NCBI GenBank assembly: GCA_913056125.1
Contig: CAJXNC010000007.1
Location: 60,073-124,072 of the forward strand
DNA: 64,000 nt
Source of the DNA: an uncultured Altererythrobacter sp.
Lineage (GTDB): Bacteria > Pseudomonadota > Alphaproteobacteria > Sphingomonadales > Sphingomonadaceae
Reading direction: 5' to 3'
Shown here: positions 46,863-55,569 of the stretch, one piece after another
Numbering within the stretch: position 1 is the stretch's first letter
Layout: each line of letters begins with the position of its first letter
Program-made: the position numbers and the translations under genes
Notes under the pieces: model-generated
Told to the model about the DNA's origin: nothing
What the model saw: the letters and a program-made list of their open reading frames with translations, nothing else
Database searches by the model: none

Positions 46863-48632
46863 CTATTCGGTTGATGGACGGACTATCTCGCTGCTGAAAC
46901 CGCCTTCCTCATCGTCCTGCGAACCCTCGCCAGCTCGAACACCATCTGCGAACGGAGCGCCTACAGGCCTGCCGTCTACATAGACCTGCCGCATGGTTAT
47001 CGGTCGCACCTCGACCGTGGCATCGGCTGGTGGCGGATCGGCAGCCAAGGACAAGGCTCCGTCTTCCATGGACGGATAGAAAGCATCCAGCCCGCCCTCA
47101 CCAGCAAGGGCGAAGTGGCTAACATCCAGGTCTTCTACGAGGACGAAACGCCGCCGGCCATCAGGCATCGCTTCAAGTTCCAGCACACGGCAAGTCGATC
47201 GACATCGCCATGGTTCGGCTCGGAGCAGTGCAGCAAATCCATCTTCCGCTTCCTCGTCTTCAGGGACACCGCGGAGGTTCGGAGTTCGTTCCGCGACAGG
47301 CGCGATTCCGCGATCAAACGGTCGCACCTCCTGAGCCTGCGCATCCGCGGCCAGTTCGGCCACCTCTCCCTCACCCGCCGCAAGTTCCGCCAGCGCCTCA
47401 CGCCCGGCATCGCCGAAATCCCAGCGCAGCGCGGCATAATCGAAATCAGCCACAGAGACCTTGCCCGTTTCCAGCCGCGACAGCTGGTTGCGCGCGGACA
47501 TGGCGCCGAAATCCCACAGCGGCAGGGCAAGCACCAACGCCAGCAGGCAGACCCCGGCGGCAAGGTGCAGGTTCGCTTCGCGCAGGCGCAGGCTCCAGCC
47601 GGATTTGCGACCGCGCAGCAGTGCTACCCAGCAAGCAAGCCCATAAGCGCAGGCCACGGCCACCGCGATCAGGCCCCAGATCCGCTCCGGTGCGAGGCCA
47701 TATTGGTCCACGCGAATGCCCATGCTGATGGCGGCAAAAATGCCTAGCGGCAGGATGCCCGCTGCCAGCACCAGTGCGGCGATCTGCATGATGCGATTGT
47801 TGCTGCGTGCCTCGTCCGAATCGCGAATGATCGTGTTGAAGAGGATGAAACTCCCCATCGCGCAGGCGAGCAGGATCGGCGTTGCCGAATCGGTCGCATT
47901 CCACAGTGCCTGCCCGCCCGAGGCCAGCAGGGCCGCCAGGAAGACCAGCAGCGCCACGGCCAGCGGCACCGCAAGCAAGGCGAAGACGAGCATCACCACG
48001 CTTTGCAACGTGCCGACGATCTTGAGGTTGTTGCGAATGACGCCCAGCCCCGCGCCGAATGCCGCGCCCGACCACATCCAGCCGAACCAACCTTCGTCCA
48101 TCAGGTCCCCAATCAGGTCGATCCCGACCAGGCCGAAAAGCTGGTCGAGCAGGACCAGCATAATCCAGCTGAGACCGGTAAAGGCCAGCGCCCCTCCGCC
48201 GCTGATCGCATCGGCCCAGACATGGAAATGGGTCAGGCTGTAATCTGTCGCAAACCGCGTCCGGTGAAAGCCCGCCTGGAACAGGGGCAGCGCCAGCAGG
48301 GAGAAGAAGCACCCGGCGGCGAAGGCATATTCAACACCGGCCCGGTGAGCCTGAGCGGCGACCACGTGCCAGGCGATACCCGCCATCACCAGCCCTATGA
48401 TGGAAGCGAAGATCGCAGCGGAGACAGGATGCTTGCGATTCAGGGTGAAGGCAGCGCCCAGCCCGCCGAAGCCGACCAGGGCAGCCAGCGAGGCGCGCCA
48501 TGGCTCCTCATCGACAAGATCATCCGTAACGAGGTGAAGCAGCAAGCCCGCAAGCGCGAGCAAGCCGCCCAGCACCCAGGGCCTGAGCGGCCAGTCTTCG
48601 AGCAAGTCCGCAGTTTCCGGCGCTTCGTCCAT
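46863..48632 (-). CDS. DUF4153 multi-pass membrane protein
   Basis: A 589-residue integral membrane protein with roughly ten to twelve hydrophobic segments over the first 380 residues, then a soluble acidic C-terminal part (about 400-589) with two cysteines (CRSTCRV). The layout fits the DUF4153 group, whose function is unknown. The start at 48632 was chosen because GGGGAGAGGAG lies 6 bases upstream; an in-frame ATG at 48656 is the alternative. Confidence 0.78.
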   Translation of the reverse strand: MDEAPETADLLEDWPLRPWVLGGLLALAGLLLHLVTDDLVDEEPWRASLAALVGFGGLGAAFTLNRKHPVSAAIFASIIGLVMAGIAWHVVAAQAHRAGVEYAFAAGCFFSLLALPLFQAGFHRTRFATDYSLTHFHVWADAISGGGALAFTGLSWIMLVLLDQLFGLVGIDLIGDLMDEGWFGWMWSGAAFGAGLGVIRNNLKIVGTLQSVVMLVFALLAVPLAVALLVFLAALLASGGQALWNATDSATPILLACAMGSFILFNTIIRDSDEARSNNRIMQIAALVLAAGILPLGIFAAISMGIRVDQYGLAPERIWGLIAVAVACAYGLACWVALLRGRKSGWSLRLREANLHLAAGVCLLALVLALPLWDFGAMSARNQLSRLETGKVSVADFDYAALRWDFGDAGREALAELAAGEGEVAELAADAQAQEVRPFDRGIAPVAERTPNLRGVPEDEEAEDGFAALLRAEPWRCRSTCRVLELEAMPDGRRRFVLVEDLDVSHFALAGEGGLDAFYPSMEDGALSLAADPPPADATVEVRPITMRQVYVDGRPVGAPFADGVRAGEGSQDDEEGGFSSEIVRPSTE

Positions 48633-48712
48633 GGCAGGCTCCTCTCCCCGCGACATGATCGCGGAGGTTAGGCGCGCGCCGGCAAGGCTTCAAGCTGTCC
48701 GAAAGACAAGCT

Positions 48713-49270
48713 TTATTCGGCGGCAGCTTCCTCGCCAGCAGCAGCCTCGGACGCTTCGAGCGCCATGATCATCGACTGATAGCGCTGCTGCGCCTCTTCT
48801 TCGGTCATGAAGTCGATCAGCTGGATGTCGAAGATCAGGTCCGCATCGGGCGGGATCGGCGATCCGGGAGGCGGGCTGGAGCCATAGCCTTCCGCCGACG
48901 GGATGGTGACTGTGTAGGAACCGCCGCGCTGCATCTGCAGCAGGGCGGTGCGGAAGCCCGGTATCATGTTGCCGAGCGGAAGCGGCGTACCTTCGGGCAG
49001 GATGCCAGGAACCGGCCAGTTGGCTTCCTGCGACTGGTCGAAGACCGTGCCGTCTTCAAGCTTGCCGGTATAACGCACGAAGACCACAGATTCCTCGGTC
49101 GGGCTGTCACCCTCGCCGGCGGTGATCGTGTCGACCGAAACGCCCGGCTCATAGGTGGTGATGAAAGCCACTGCGGCGGAAAGCGCAATGCCCACCAGCA
49201 CGCCGAGCCAGAACTTCATGAGCGAGCCCTTGGCAATGGGCTGCTGCGGGACTTGTGTGACTTCGGCCAT
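48713..49270 (-). CDS. FKBP-type peptidyl-prolyl isomerase, membrane-anchored
   Basis: A 185-residue protein: an N-terminal uncleaved membrane anchor (about 19-40), then an FKBP domain (VFVRYTGKLEDGTVFDQS, GNMIPGFRTALLQMQRGG, VTIPSAEGYG) and an Ala/Glu-rich tail. It should act on proline peptide bonds in the periplasm. It lies downstream of rpsU on the same strand, beyond the rpsU terminator. Confidence 0.93.
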   Translation of the reverse strand: MAEVTQVPQQPIAKGSLMKFWLGVLVGIALSAAVAFITTYEPGVSVDTITAGEGDSPTEESVVFVRYTGKLEDGTVFDQSQEANWPVPGILPEGTPLPLGNMIPGFRTALLQMQRGGSYTVTIPSAEGYGSSPPPGSPIPPDADLIFDIQLIDFMTEEEAQQRYQSMIMALEASEAAAGEEAAAE

Positions 49271-49298
49271 GGCTGATCCTAGGTATGATCCTGAAATG

Positions 49299-49333
49299 AA
49301 AAGGGCGCGGAGGAGAACTCCACGCCCCTTTGG
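49299..49333 (-). terminator. factor-independent terminator of rpsU
   Basis: A 14-bp stem formed by 49299-49312 and 49318-49331 with a 5-base loop. Read on the minus strand the two non-Watson-Crick pairs become G·U pairs, and the stem ends in TTTT, which shows the direction. It is 40 bases past the rpsU stop. Confidence 0.82.
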
Positions 49334-49371
49334 CTTAGTGTACTGAAAGGCGCAACCTTAGCGCCGAATGT

Positions 49372-49578
49372 TCAGCGCGCGCCGTCGCGCTCTGCGCGCT
49401 TACGCTCCAGCTTGCGGGCGCGGCGCACGGCGGCAGCCTTTTCACGGGCGCGCTTTTCGCTCGGCTTCTCATAGTGGCGGCGCAGCTTCATCTCGCGATA
49501 CACCCCCTCACGCTGCAGCTTCTTCTTGAGCGCGCGCAGGGCCTGCTCGACATTGTTATCGCGAACGATGATCTGCAT
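49372..49578 (-). CDS. rpsU: 30S ribosomal protein S21
   Basis: A 68-residue, very basic protein. The start [20 protein letters not shown] and the [20 protein letters not shown] tail are those of alphaproteobacterial bS21. It assists mRNA binding near the anti-Shine-Dalgarno. It has its own terminator downstream, and the 167-base gap upstream could hold its promoter. Confidence 0.97.
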   Translation of the reverse strand: MQIIVRDNNVEQALRALKKKLQREGVYREMKLRRHYEKPSEKRAREKAAAVRRARKLERKRAERDGAR

Positions 49579-49745
49579 AAATCTAAGCCACCTTCCAAAA
49601 TCAAACCGGCCAGAGCCCGCGAGCGATCGGCGCGGGGATGCACCATGTAAATACCAATGAAATACGGGCCGAATCCGTTCCGGATCGGCTTTCTGGGCGC
49701 GCCTCTATGCAAAATTGGCCGCAAAGGCAAGCTTTCTTGCCCCTT

Positions 49746-50414
49746 TCAGCGGCAACGGCGCTCCAGTCCGGCCCGGTCGGCAATGGCGATACGGCCATAA
49801 TGGCTTTCCACCAGACCGGCAGCGGCAAGACCGCGCATCAGTCGCGACACGACTTCGCGGGAGGTTCCAAGATGGTTCGCGAGGCGTTCCTGCGGTAGGC
49901 GCACCTCATCCGAGTCCCCGGCGAGGTCAAGCAGCAACTGCGCCAGCCTCGCCTCCAGCGGCAGGCGGATCGCCTGCTCCAGCGTACCGAGCAGGCGGAA
50001 CAGCCGGTCCGATGCCTGCGCGAACAGGGCGCGCAGGAAGGCCGGATCCACTTCCACCAGCTCTCGCGCCGTAGCTCCATCGAGCACGAGGAGGCTGCAG
50101 CCATCGTCCTCGGCGTTGGCCCAGGCCGGATAGGCCATTTCGGAGAAGACGCAGTTGAGCGAAAGGATGCAGCTCTCTCCCGGTGCCAGCCGGTAGAGCG
50201 TTCCCTCGCGCCCTTCGACATCGAGGTAATGCACACGCACGCTGCCCGCCTCGACGAAATAGACGCCCGCCACGCTGTCACCCGGGCTGAGCAGCGTCGC
50301 CCCCGGCTCGGCCGTGGCGACACGAATGCGCCTGGCCAGCAATTCGCGCCCCCGCTCGTTCAGGTCGCGAAAGATCGGCAGGCTGGCCAAGGGCGCATTC
50401 GTATCTTGTGTCAT
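49746..50414 (-). CDS. Crp/Fnr-family transcriptional regulator
   Basis: A 222-residue regulator: a cyclic-nucleotide-binding-like beta-barrel (about 15-120) and a C-terminal helix-turn-helix (LPQERLANHLGTSREVVSRL, about 170-189). The N-terminal cysteine cluster of true Fnr is absent, but two cysteines lie 7 apart in ESCILSLNCVF, so redox or ligand sensing through these is conceivable. It starts 9 bases after the DUF4242 gene and is probably cotranscribed with it. Confidence 0.9.
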   Translation of the reverse strand: MTQDTNAPLASLPIFRDLNERGRELLARRIRVATAEPGATLLSPGDSVAGVYFVEAGSVRVHYLDVEGREGTLYRLAPGESCILSLNCVFSEMAYPAWANAEDDGCSLLVLDGATARELVEVDPAFLRALFAQASDRLFRLLGTLEQAIRLPLEARLAQLLLDLAGDSDEVRLPQERLANHLGTSREVVSRLMRGLAAAGLVESHYGRIAIADRAGLERRCR

Positions 50415-50423
50415 CCGCGTCCT

Positions 50424-50720
50424 CTAGGCTGCCTCTGCACCCAGCAGCATATTGAAGGAGGAGATATCGGTCACCTCGGTAATGCTGTCATAGGTCAGGC
50501 CGACACGCTCATGCGCGCGGCGCACGGCCTCGGCATCGGGGGCAAGGCTGACACAGAAGACGCGGCCTTCGCCCAGCCCGGCATGGGCGCGCAGGCTGGT
50601 GACGCCTTCCTCACGGCAGGCCAGGGCATATTGCTCATAAACCGCAGCGAACTGCTCCTCGGTCAGGCCGGTGGGCAGCGTGCCATTGGCGGCATCGTGA
50701 ATATCGATGAACATCTTCAT
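50424..50720 (-). CDS. DUF4242 (SCO4226-like) small protein
   Basis: A 98-residue ferredoxin-like-fold protein from the ATG at 50720 (MKMFIDIHD). The pattern EEQFAAVYEQYALACREEGV, a central short segment and the end matches DUF4242. One actinobacterial member (SCO4226) binds nickel, but whether this one does is unknown. It is the first gene of a pair with the Crp/Fnr regulator and divergent from fluC. Confidence 0.75.
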   Translation of the reverse strand: MKMFIDIHDAANGTLPTGLTEEQFAAVYEQYALACREEGVTSLRAHAGLGEGRVFCVSLAPDAEAVRRAHERVGLTYDSITEVTDISSFNMLLGAEAA

Positions 50721-50790
50721 TCCGGTAACTCCTGCAGCGCGTGATTGCGCGACACAGCAATTGGCAAGGTTGCGGCGGCGAGACTGGAAC

Positions 50791-50802
50791 ATTGGTCACA
50801 AT
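50791..50802. promoter_or_regulatory. palindromic ATTG-N4-CAAT in the fluC/DUF4242 divergent gap
   Basis: ATTGGTCACAAT is a small dyad in the 159-base divergent promoter region, a position suited to control of either gene. It partially resembles an Fnr/Crp-type half-site pair and the regulator gene is adjacent, so autoregulation is a guess. Confidence 0.2.
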
Positions 50803-50879
50803 TGCGGAAGAATTTCCCGGTCGGGCGCTGCCGCATTCGCCCTCTCGTCACGCAAGACCAACTCGTCTAAGGGACCGCC

Positions 50880-51287
50880 ATGTCCGCTACACCACAACTT
50901 TACGCATCCGCCTCGGTCGCGCTTGGCGGCGGGATCGGCGCCCTGCTGCGCTACCAGCTTGGCCGCATGATCACACTATGGCTCGGCCCCCAGGCCGTCA
51001 TGGTCTTCCCTTGGGCAACGCTGGCCGTGAATACGATCGGCAGCCTGCTGATGGGCGTTCTCGCCGGATATCTGGCCCGCCATGGACAGGGCGGCGACCA
51101 GGCGCGCCTGCTACTCGGCGTCGGCTTGCTGGGCGGCTTCACCACCTTTTCCGCCTTCAGCCTCGAACTGGTGCTGCTGATGGAGCGGGGACAATGGGCG
51201 CTGATGGCGATTTATCTGTCGCTGTCCGTAGCGCTCGGCATTACCGGCCTGATCTTCGGAATGACCGTCACCCGCCTGTTCGGGTAA
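50880..51287 (+). CDS. crcB: fluoride exporter FluC (CrcB)
   Basis: A 135-residue membrane protein with four helices. Signature stretches GGGIGALLRYQLGR, NTIGSLLMGVL and LLGGFTTFSAFSLE are those of FluC channels, which work as dual-topology dimers to expel fluoride. No fluoride-riboswitch core could be recognised upstream. The pseudouridine synthase gene starts 7 bases later. Confidence 0.95.
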   Translation: MSATPQLYASASVALGGGIGALLRYQLGRMITLWLGPQAVMVFPWATLAVNTIGSLLMGVLAGYLARHGQGGDQARLLLGVGLLGGFTTFSAFSLELVLLMERGQWALMAIYLSLSVALGITGLIFGMTVTRLFG

Positions 51288-51294
51288 CCCGCAA

Positions 51295-52434
51295 ATGAGC
51301 AAGGAAGTCCGCCAATTCACTGTGCAACCCGACGATGACGGGATCAGGCTCGACCGCTGGTTCAAGCGTCACCTGCCGCAGATCGGCTTCGGCATGGTCT
51401 CCAAATGGGCACGGACCGGGCAGATTCGCGTCGATGGCGGTCGGGTAAAGCCGGAGGACCGGCTGGAGGCCGGGCAGGTGCTGCGCGTGCCGCCGGGCGG
51501 CGAAGGCACATCGGGCAAGGGTCCGCGCAAGCGCCGCGAGCTGACGGCAGAGGAAGAGGCCGAGGCCGAGGCCATGCTCATCACCCGTACCAAGTCCGCT
51601 TTGGTACTCAACAAGCCGCCGGGCCTTGCGACGCAGGGCGGCACCAAGACGACGAAGCATGTCGATGGACTGCTCGATGCCTATGCGGAGGAAGACGAGC
51701 CGCGCCCGCGCCTCGTCCACCGGCTCGACAAGGATACGTCCGGCGTGCTGCTCGTGGCGCGAACTCCGGGCAGCGCCGCCTTCTATTCGAAGCGCTTTTC
51801 CGGGCGCAGCGCCAAGAAGATATACTGGGCGCTGGTGGTCGGCGTCCCCGATATCTCCGAAGGCACGATCGACGCCCCGCTCGCCAAGCAGCCGGGAACG
51901 GGCGGCGAGAAAATGCATGTCGACACCGAAGGCGGGCAGCCTGCCAAGACGCTTTACCGCGTGGTCGAGCGCGCCGGGAATGCCGCAGCATGGGTCGAAT
52001 TGCAGCCCTTCACCGGCCGCACGCACCAGCTCCGCGTGCACCTCGCCGCGATCGGCCACCCCATCGTGGGCGACGGCAAGTATGGTGGGCCCAATGCCTT
52101 CCTGACCGGATCGATCAGCCGCAAGATGCACCTGCATGCCCGACGACTGATCATCGAGACACCCGAGGGCGGTAAGCTCGACGCCACCGCCCCCCTGCCC
52201 GAGCATTTCGCGCAAAGCATGGAGCAGCTCGGTTTCGATGAGAGCGTGAGCGATGCCGGTCCGCTAGCCGAACCGCCGCCCGAGCGGACGAAAACAGAAA
52301 AGAAACAGGCTGCCAAGGCGCATGCCAAGCAGTATCGCAAGGAACGCCGGGGTGAGCGCCGGTCGCGCTCGCAGGGCGGCAAGCGGACGGGCAAGCCCCC
52401 ACGCAAACCGTCGGGTGGCAGGGGCAAGAGGTGA
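51295..52434 (+). CDS. rluC: RluA-family pseudouridine synthase with S4 domain (RluC-like)
   Basis: A 379-residue enzyme: an N-terminal S4 RNA-binding region (IRLDRWFKRHLPQIGFGMVS), the catalytic HRLDKDTSGVLLVAR motif (about 142-156), the FTGRTHQLRVHL motif, and a long, highly basic C-terminal tail (about 325-379) rich in Lys, Arg and Gly. RluC modifies three uridines in 23S rRNA, which is the likely role. The stop overlaps the next gene's GTG start. Confidence 0.9.
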   Translation: MSKEVRQFTVQPDDDGIRLDRWFKRHLPQIGFGMVSKWARTGQIRVDGGRVKPEDRLEAGQVLRVPPGGEGTSGKGPRKRRELTAEEEAEAEAMLITRTKSALVLNKPPGLATQGGTKTTKHVDGLLDAYAEEDEPRPRLVHRLDKDTSGVLLVARTPGSAAFYSKRFSGRSAKKIYWALVVGVPDISEGTIDAPLAKQPGTGGEKMHVDTEGGQPAKTLYRVVERAGNAAAWVELQPFTGRTHQLRVHLAAIGHPIVGDGKYGGPNAFLTGSISRKMHLHARRLIIETPEGGKLDATAPLPEHFAQSMEQLGFDESVSDAGPLAEPPPERTKTEKKQAAKAHAKQYRKERRGERRSRSQGGKRTGKPPRKPSGGRGKR

Positions 52435-53090
52435 GCATCCGTCTCGCTGTCTTCGATTGTGACGGCACGCTGAGCGACGGTCAGGCGGCGGTCTGCCGGT
52501 CAATGGAAAGCGCCTTTGCCGAAGCCGGCCTGCCCAATCCCGACCTGCATTCCGTGCGCCGTATCGTCGGGCTGAGCCTGCCACAGGCGATCCGCCAGCT
52601 GGCCCCCGATGCATCGGATGAGCAGCGCCATACTGCCGTGGAAAGCTACAAACAGGTATTCCGTGCGATGCGGCTGGACGGATCGCTGCAGGAGCCGCTT
52701 TTCCCCGGCATGGCCGAACTCCTCCGCTCCCTGCATGGCAAGGGCTGGGTTCTGGGTGTTGCCACCGGGAAGTCCATGCGCGGGCTCAAGAGCACGCTTG
52801 CAGCCAACGGCCTGCTCGACCTGTTCTCGACGCTGCAGACCGCCGACCTGCACCCGTCCAAACCGCACCCATCCATGTTGCTGACCGCCATGGAGGATGC
52901 CTTCGCGAGGCCCGAGAACACGGTGATGATCGGCGATACGGTGTACGACATGGAATGTGCCCGCGCCGCCGGCACGCAGGCCATCGGGGTTGCCTGGGGC
53001 TATCACGAGGGGCAGGAACTCAGGGATGCCGGTGCCCGGGCCGTGGCCGCATCGGCCGAGGAACTGGAGGAATTGCTGCATGGCGACTGA
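52431..53090 (+). CDS. HAD-superfamily phosphatase (phosphoglycolate-phosphatase-like)
   Basis: A 219-residue HAD-IA hydrolase. The nucleophile motif is FDCDGTLSDGQ (about 6-16), motif II is GVATGKS and motif III/IV is MIGDTVYDMECARAAG. The substrate is not defined; the Gph type is nearest. It starts with GTG inside the stop of the pseudouridine synthase gene (GTGA) and overlaps the next gene by 11 bases. Confidence 0.9.
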   Translation: MSIRLAVFDCDGTLSDGQAAVCRSMESAFAEAGLPNPDLHSVRRIVGLSLPQAIRQLAPDASDEQRHTAVESYKQVFRAMRLDGSLQEPLFPGMAELLRSLHGKGWVLGVATGKSMRGLKSTLAANGLLDLFSTLQTADLHPSKPHPSMLLTAMEDAFARPENTVMIGDTVYDMECARAAGTQAIGVAWGYHEGQELRDAGARAVAASAEELEELLHGD

Positions 53091-53316
53091 CCCGACCCGT
53101 CCGCCCGAAGACGAGACAAGAGCCCGCAATCGCTTCATGGTAATCAACCTGATGCGAATTGGCGGCGTGGCGATGATCCTGTTCGGCATCGCCGTCCTGC
53201 AAGGGCTGTTCGATCTGCCGCAGTGGATCGCCTATGCGGTGATCGTGCTCGGCATGGTCGAGACCTTCGTAATGCCGCAATTGCTCGCCCGGGCGTGGAG
53301 CAGCAACCGCCGATGA
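53080..53316 (+). CDS. small two-helix membrane protein
   Basis: A 78-residue protein from the ATG at 53080. A charged N-terminus precedes two hydrophobic helices (about 25-43 and 49-66) with PQW between. No known domain was recognised. It is packed between the HAD phosphatase (11-base overlap) and the ATP12 gene (ATGA overlap), so its place in the operon is well supported even though its function is not. Confidence 0.75.
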   Translation: MATDPTRPPEDETRARNRFMVINLMRIGGVAMILFGIAVLQGLFDLPQWIAYAVIVLGMVETFVMPQLLARAWSSNRR

Positions 53317-54008
53317 AGCGCTTCTACAAGCAGGTGACAAAGGCCCCGGTCGAGGGTGGCTGGCAAGTGCAGCTCGACGGGCGCGGAATGAAGACGCAGG
53401 TCGGCTCGCCGCAAGTGGTGCCGAGCGAGAAGCTGGCACAATTGCTGGCGAAGGAATGGGATGATCAGGGCGAGGAGATCGACCCCAAGAGCTTCATCTT
53501 CCGCGACATGGCGGATTACGCCATCGACGTCATCGCCAAGGATCGCGACGAGCTGATCCGTGGCCTCCTCCTGTATTCGCAAACCGACACTTTGTGCCAT
53601 CGCGCCGATCCCGAGGACGCGCTCTACCAGCGCCAGCTCGAATTGTGGGAGCCGCTAGTGACCGCCTGCGAGGCGAAGCACGATATCCGCCTGTCGCGGG
53701 TCAGCGGCATCCAGCACAAGCCGCAGGATCCGGAGACCACGGCCAAGCTTACCCGATTGCTCGAAGGCATGGACCACTTTGAACTGGCCGGATTGCAGAC
53801 GTTGACCGCTCTCTCCGCCTCGCTCGTGACCGGGCTCGCAGCGATGGAAGAGGATGCCGAAGCGGAGAGCCTTTTCGCTGCCGCCAATGCGGAGGAAGAC
53901 TGGCAGGCCGAGCTTTGGGGCTGGGATGGCGAGGCCGAACAGCGCCGCGCCATGCGGCTCCAAGCTTTCACAAGGGCGATGCACTTCCTCGCTGCTGCGA
54001 GGAGCTAG
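53313..54008 (+). CDS. ATP12-family F1-ATPase assembly chaperone
   Basis: A 231-residue protein of the ATP12 family (KRFYKQVTKAPVEGGWQVQL at the start, LDGRGMKTQ, and LAKEWDDQGEEIDP). In mitochondria ATP12 helps assemble the F1 alpha subunit; alphaproteobacterial homologues are assumed to do the same. The start at 53313 overlaps the stop of the small membrane protein gene. It is convergent with the Mla lipoprotein gene, overlapping by 4 bases. Confidence 0.9.
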   Translation: MKRFYKQVTKAPVEGGWQVQLDGRGMKTQVGSPQVVPSEKLAQLLAKEWDDQGEEIDPKSFIFRDMADYAIDVIAKDRDELIRGLLLYSQTDTLCHRADPEDALYQRQLELWEPLVTACEAKHDIRLSRVSGIQHKPQDPETTAKLTRLLEGMDHFELAGLQTLTALSASLVTGLAAMEEDAEAESLFAAANAEEDWQAELWGWDGEAEQRRAMRLQAFTRAMHFLAAARS

Positions 54009-54613
54009 TCGACCCAGTCGGCTACCTGTGTCGCCACGTCATTTGCTGCGCGGTTGAGCGCCGGTCCGACCGAAATCGCGTCGGGCATGGCAGAGGTCGC
54101 GGCCTCGAAACGCTGCGTGCGGACAGTGCTGTCAGGCAGGCGCAGGATGGCGTCGTAAATCACCACCACCTCGCCACGCGAAGCGTCGTAATCCATCGCC
54201 ACCAGTTCGCCGGCCAACTGTGTCTGCGCCGCATATTCGAGCTCGCCCCCGCCGATCACGAGGCGCGATCCGCGCGCACGAATGGTCTCCGCCACCAGCC
54301 GCTGGAACAGGGCGGCGGGCTTCTCGACCCAATAGGCGTCCTGCAAATAGGCGAGCGTGGAATCGCTCACGCGAACTGGAACGCGAATGGCGTTGAGGCG
54401 CTGCGGCACCGAAGGCAGGGTGACCGACAGCGCAGTGGAAAGGTCGCCATCCGACCCCGCACCGGCGGGCGCTGTGCTGGCAGGCGTCAGCGTCAGCAGG
54501 CTTTCGGGCGGCTCGCCGCCGCCGCCGATGCTGACACAGGCAGAAAGTGCCAGTGCCAGGCAGGCTGCTGAAAGGGCCCTGATCTGCATGCTCACCGCTC
54601 CTTTCGCGCTCAT
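54005..54613 (-). CDS. ABC-type transport auxiliary lipoprotein
   Basis: A 202-residue lipoprotein (lipobox ALSAC, Cys26 from the ATG at 54613). The region PVRVSDSTLAYLQDAYWVEK and VIGGGELEYAAQTQLAGEL matches the ABC_trans_aux/PqiC-like group. These outer-membrane lipoproteins accompany MCE-type lipid transporters. The start overlaps the stop of the MlaD gene (ATGA); an internal ATG at 54589 would also give a lipoprotein. Confidence 0.87.
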   Translation of the reverse strand: MSAKGAVSMQIRALSAACLALALSACVSIGGGGEPPESLLTLTPASTAPAGAGSDGDLSTALSVTLPSVPQRLNAIRVPVRVSDSTLAYLQDAYWVEKPAALFQRLVAETIRARGSRLVIGGGELEYAAQTQLAGELVAMDYDASRGEVVVIYDAILRLPDSTVRTQRFEAATSAMPDAISVGPALNRAANDVATQVADWVD

Positions 54614-55557
54614 GGTTCGTAATCCGGCAAGGGCCGGGCGCCGAGCAGCGAACCCGCGCCCTCGGCCTCGATCGTATCGGTCAGATTGCGCAACGTCTCG
54701 CTGGTGCGGCGCAGATCGCGCAAGGTGGCATTGGCCGCAGGCAGCGTCTGCTCGGACAATTGCCGCGTCATCGGTTCGGCATTCTGCAGGGTCGCTGCCA
54801 GCGCATCGGATGCCACGCGCGCCGATTGCAGCGTTGCACGCAAATCCGCCGAAAGCGCCTGGCCATCGTTCTCGACCAGCTGGTCGACGCTTTCGAGCGT
54901 GTCCTCGAATGCTGCCAGCGTCTCGGTCGATTGTGCCAGCGTCGCCTGCAATTCGGTAAGTGTCGCCTGGATCTGCGGCGAAGCAGCGGCCAGTTCGGCG
55001 CTCATCCGGTTGGTGTTGGCGAGAATGCCGCTGATCGATTCCTGGTTGTCGTCATCGAGCACGCGGGTGAGCCTGTCGGTCAGTGTGGCCAGCCGCTGCA
55101 GCAGCAGCGGGGCGCTGGAGAGGATTTCGTCGATCGCTCCGCCCGCGGTAGGGATGGTCGGCACGCCTTCGGGGCACGCCGTTGTCTCGCAAGTGATAGG
55201 TTCCGCCCCGCGCCGTGCGCCATCGAGGTTGAGCGTCGAGACACCGGTGAAGCTGAAGGAAATGGACGCCGTAGTGCCGACCAGGATCGGCACGCTGTCC
55301 TGCACGCGGATGCGCACGCGGACATATTCGGGATCGGTCTCCCACAAGGATATCTGGCTGACCTGCCCGACCGGGACACCTGCAAAATCGACCGAGGAAC
55401 CGGTGGCAAGGCCGCCGACCGATTGCTGGAAGAAGATGTCGTACTCCTTCTGGTTGGCATTGCCGAGCCGGGCAAGCCAGACGAAGAATACGGCCGCCGC
55501 TGCCAGCAGCGCGAGGAATACGATCCCTACCCAGACGTGATTGGCGCGTGTTTCCAT
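54610..55557 (-). CDS. mlaD: MlaD-type MCE substrate-binding protein
   Basis: A 315-residue protein with an N-terminal membrane anchor (about 9-28), one MCE domain (VGGLATGSSVDFAGVPVGQV, about 47-66) and a long helical, Leu/Thr-rich C-terminal part (about 150-300). MCE proteins form hexameric rings that carry lipids between membranes. The longer helical tail suggests a bridging form rather than the short E. coli MlaD. It lies between the ATPase and auxiliary lipoprotein genes. Confidence 0.9.
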   Translation of the reverse strand: METRANHVWVGIVFLALLAAAAVFFVWLARLGNANQKEYDIFFQQSVGGLATGSSVDFAGVPVGQVSQISLWETDPEYVRVRIRVQDSVPILVGTTASISFSFTGVSTLNLDGARRGAEPITCETTACPEGVPTIPTAGGAIDEILSSAPLLLQRLATLTDRLTRVLDDDNQESISGILANTNRMSAELAAASPQIQATLTELQATLAQSTETLAAFEDTLESVDQLVENDGQALSADLRATLQSARVASDALAATLQNAEPMTRQLSEQTLPAANATLRDLRRTSETLRNLTDTIEAEGAGSLLGARPLPDYEP

Positions 55558-55569
55558 TGCTATCCCGTC

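Noticed and set aside
50793..50879. Fluoride riboswitch before fluC
   Set aside because: The conserved core of that riboswitch class could not be found in the short leader.
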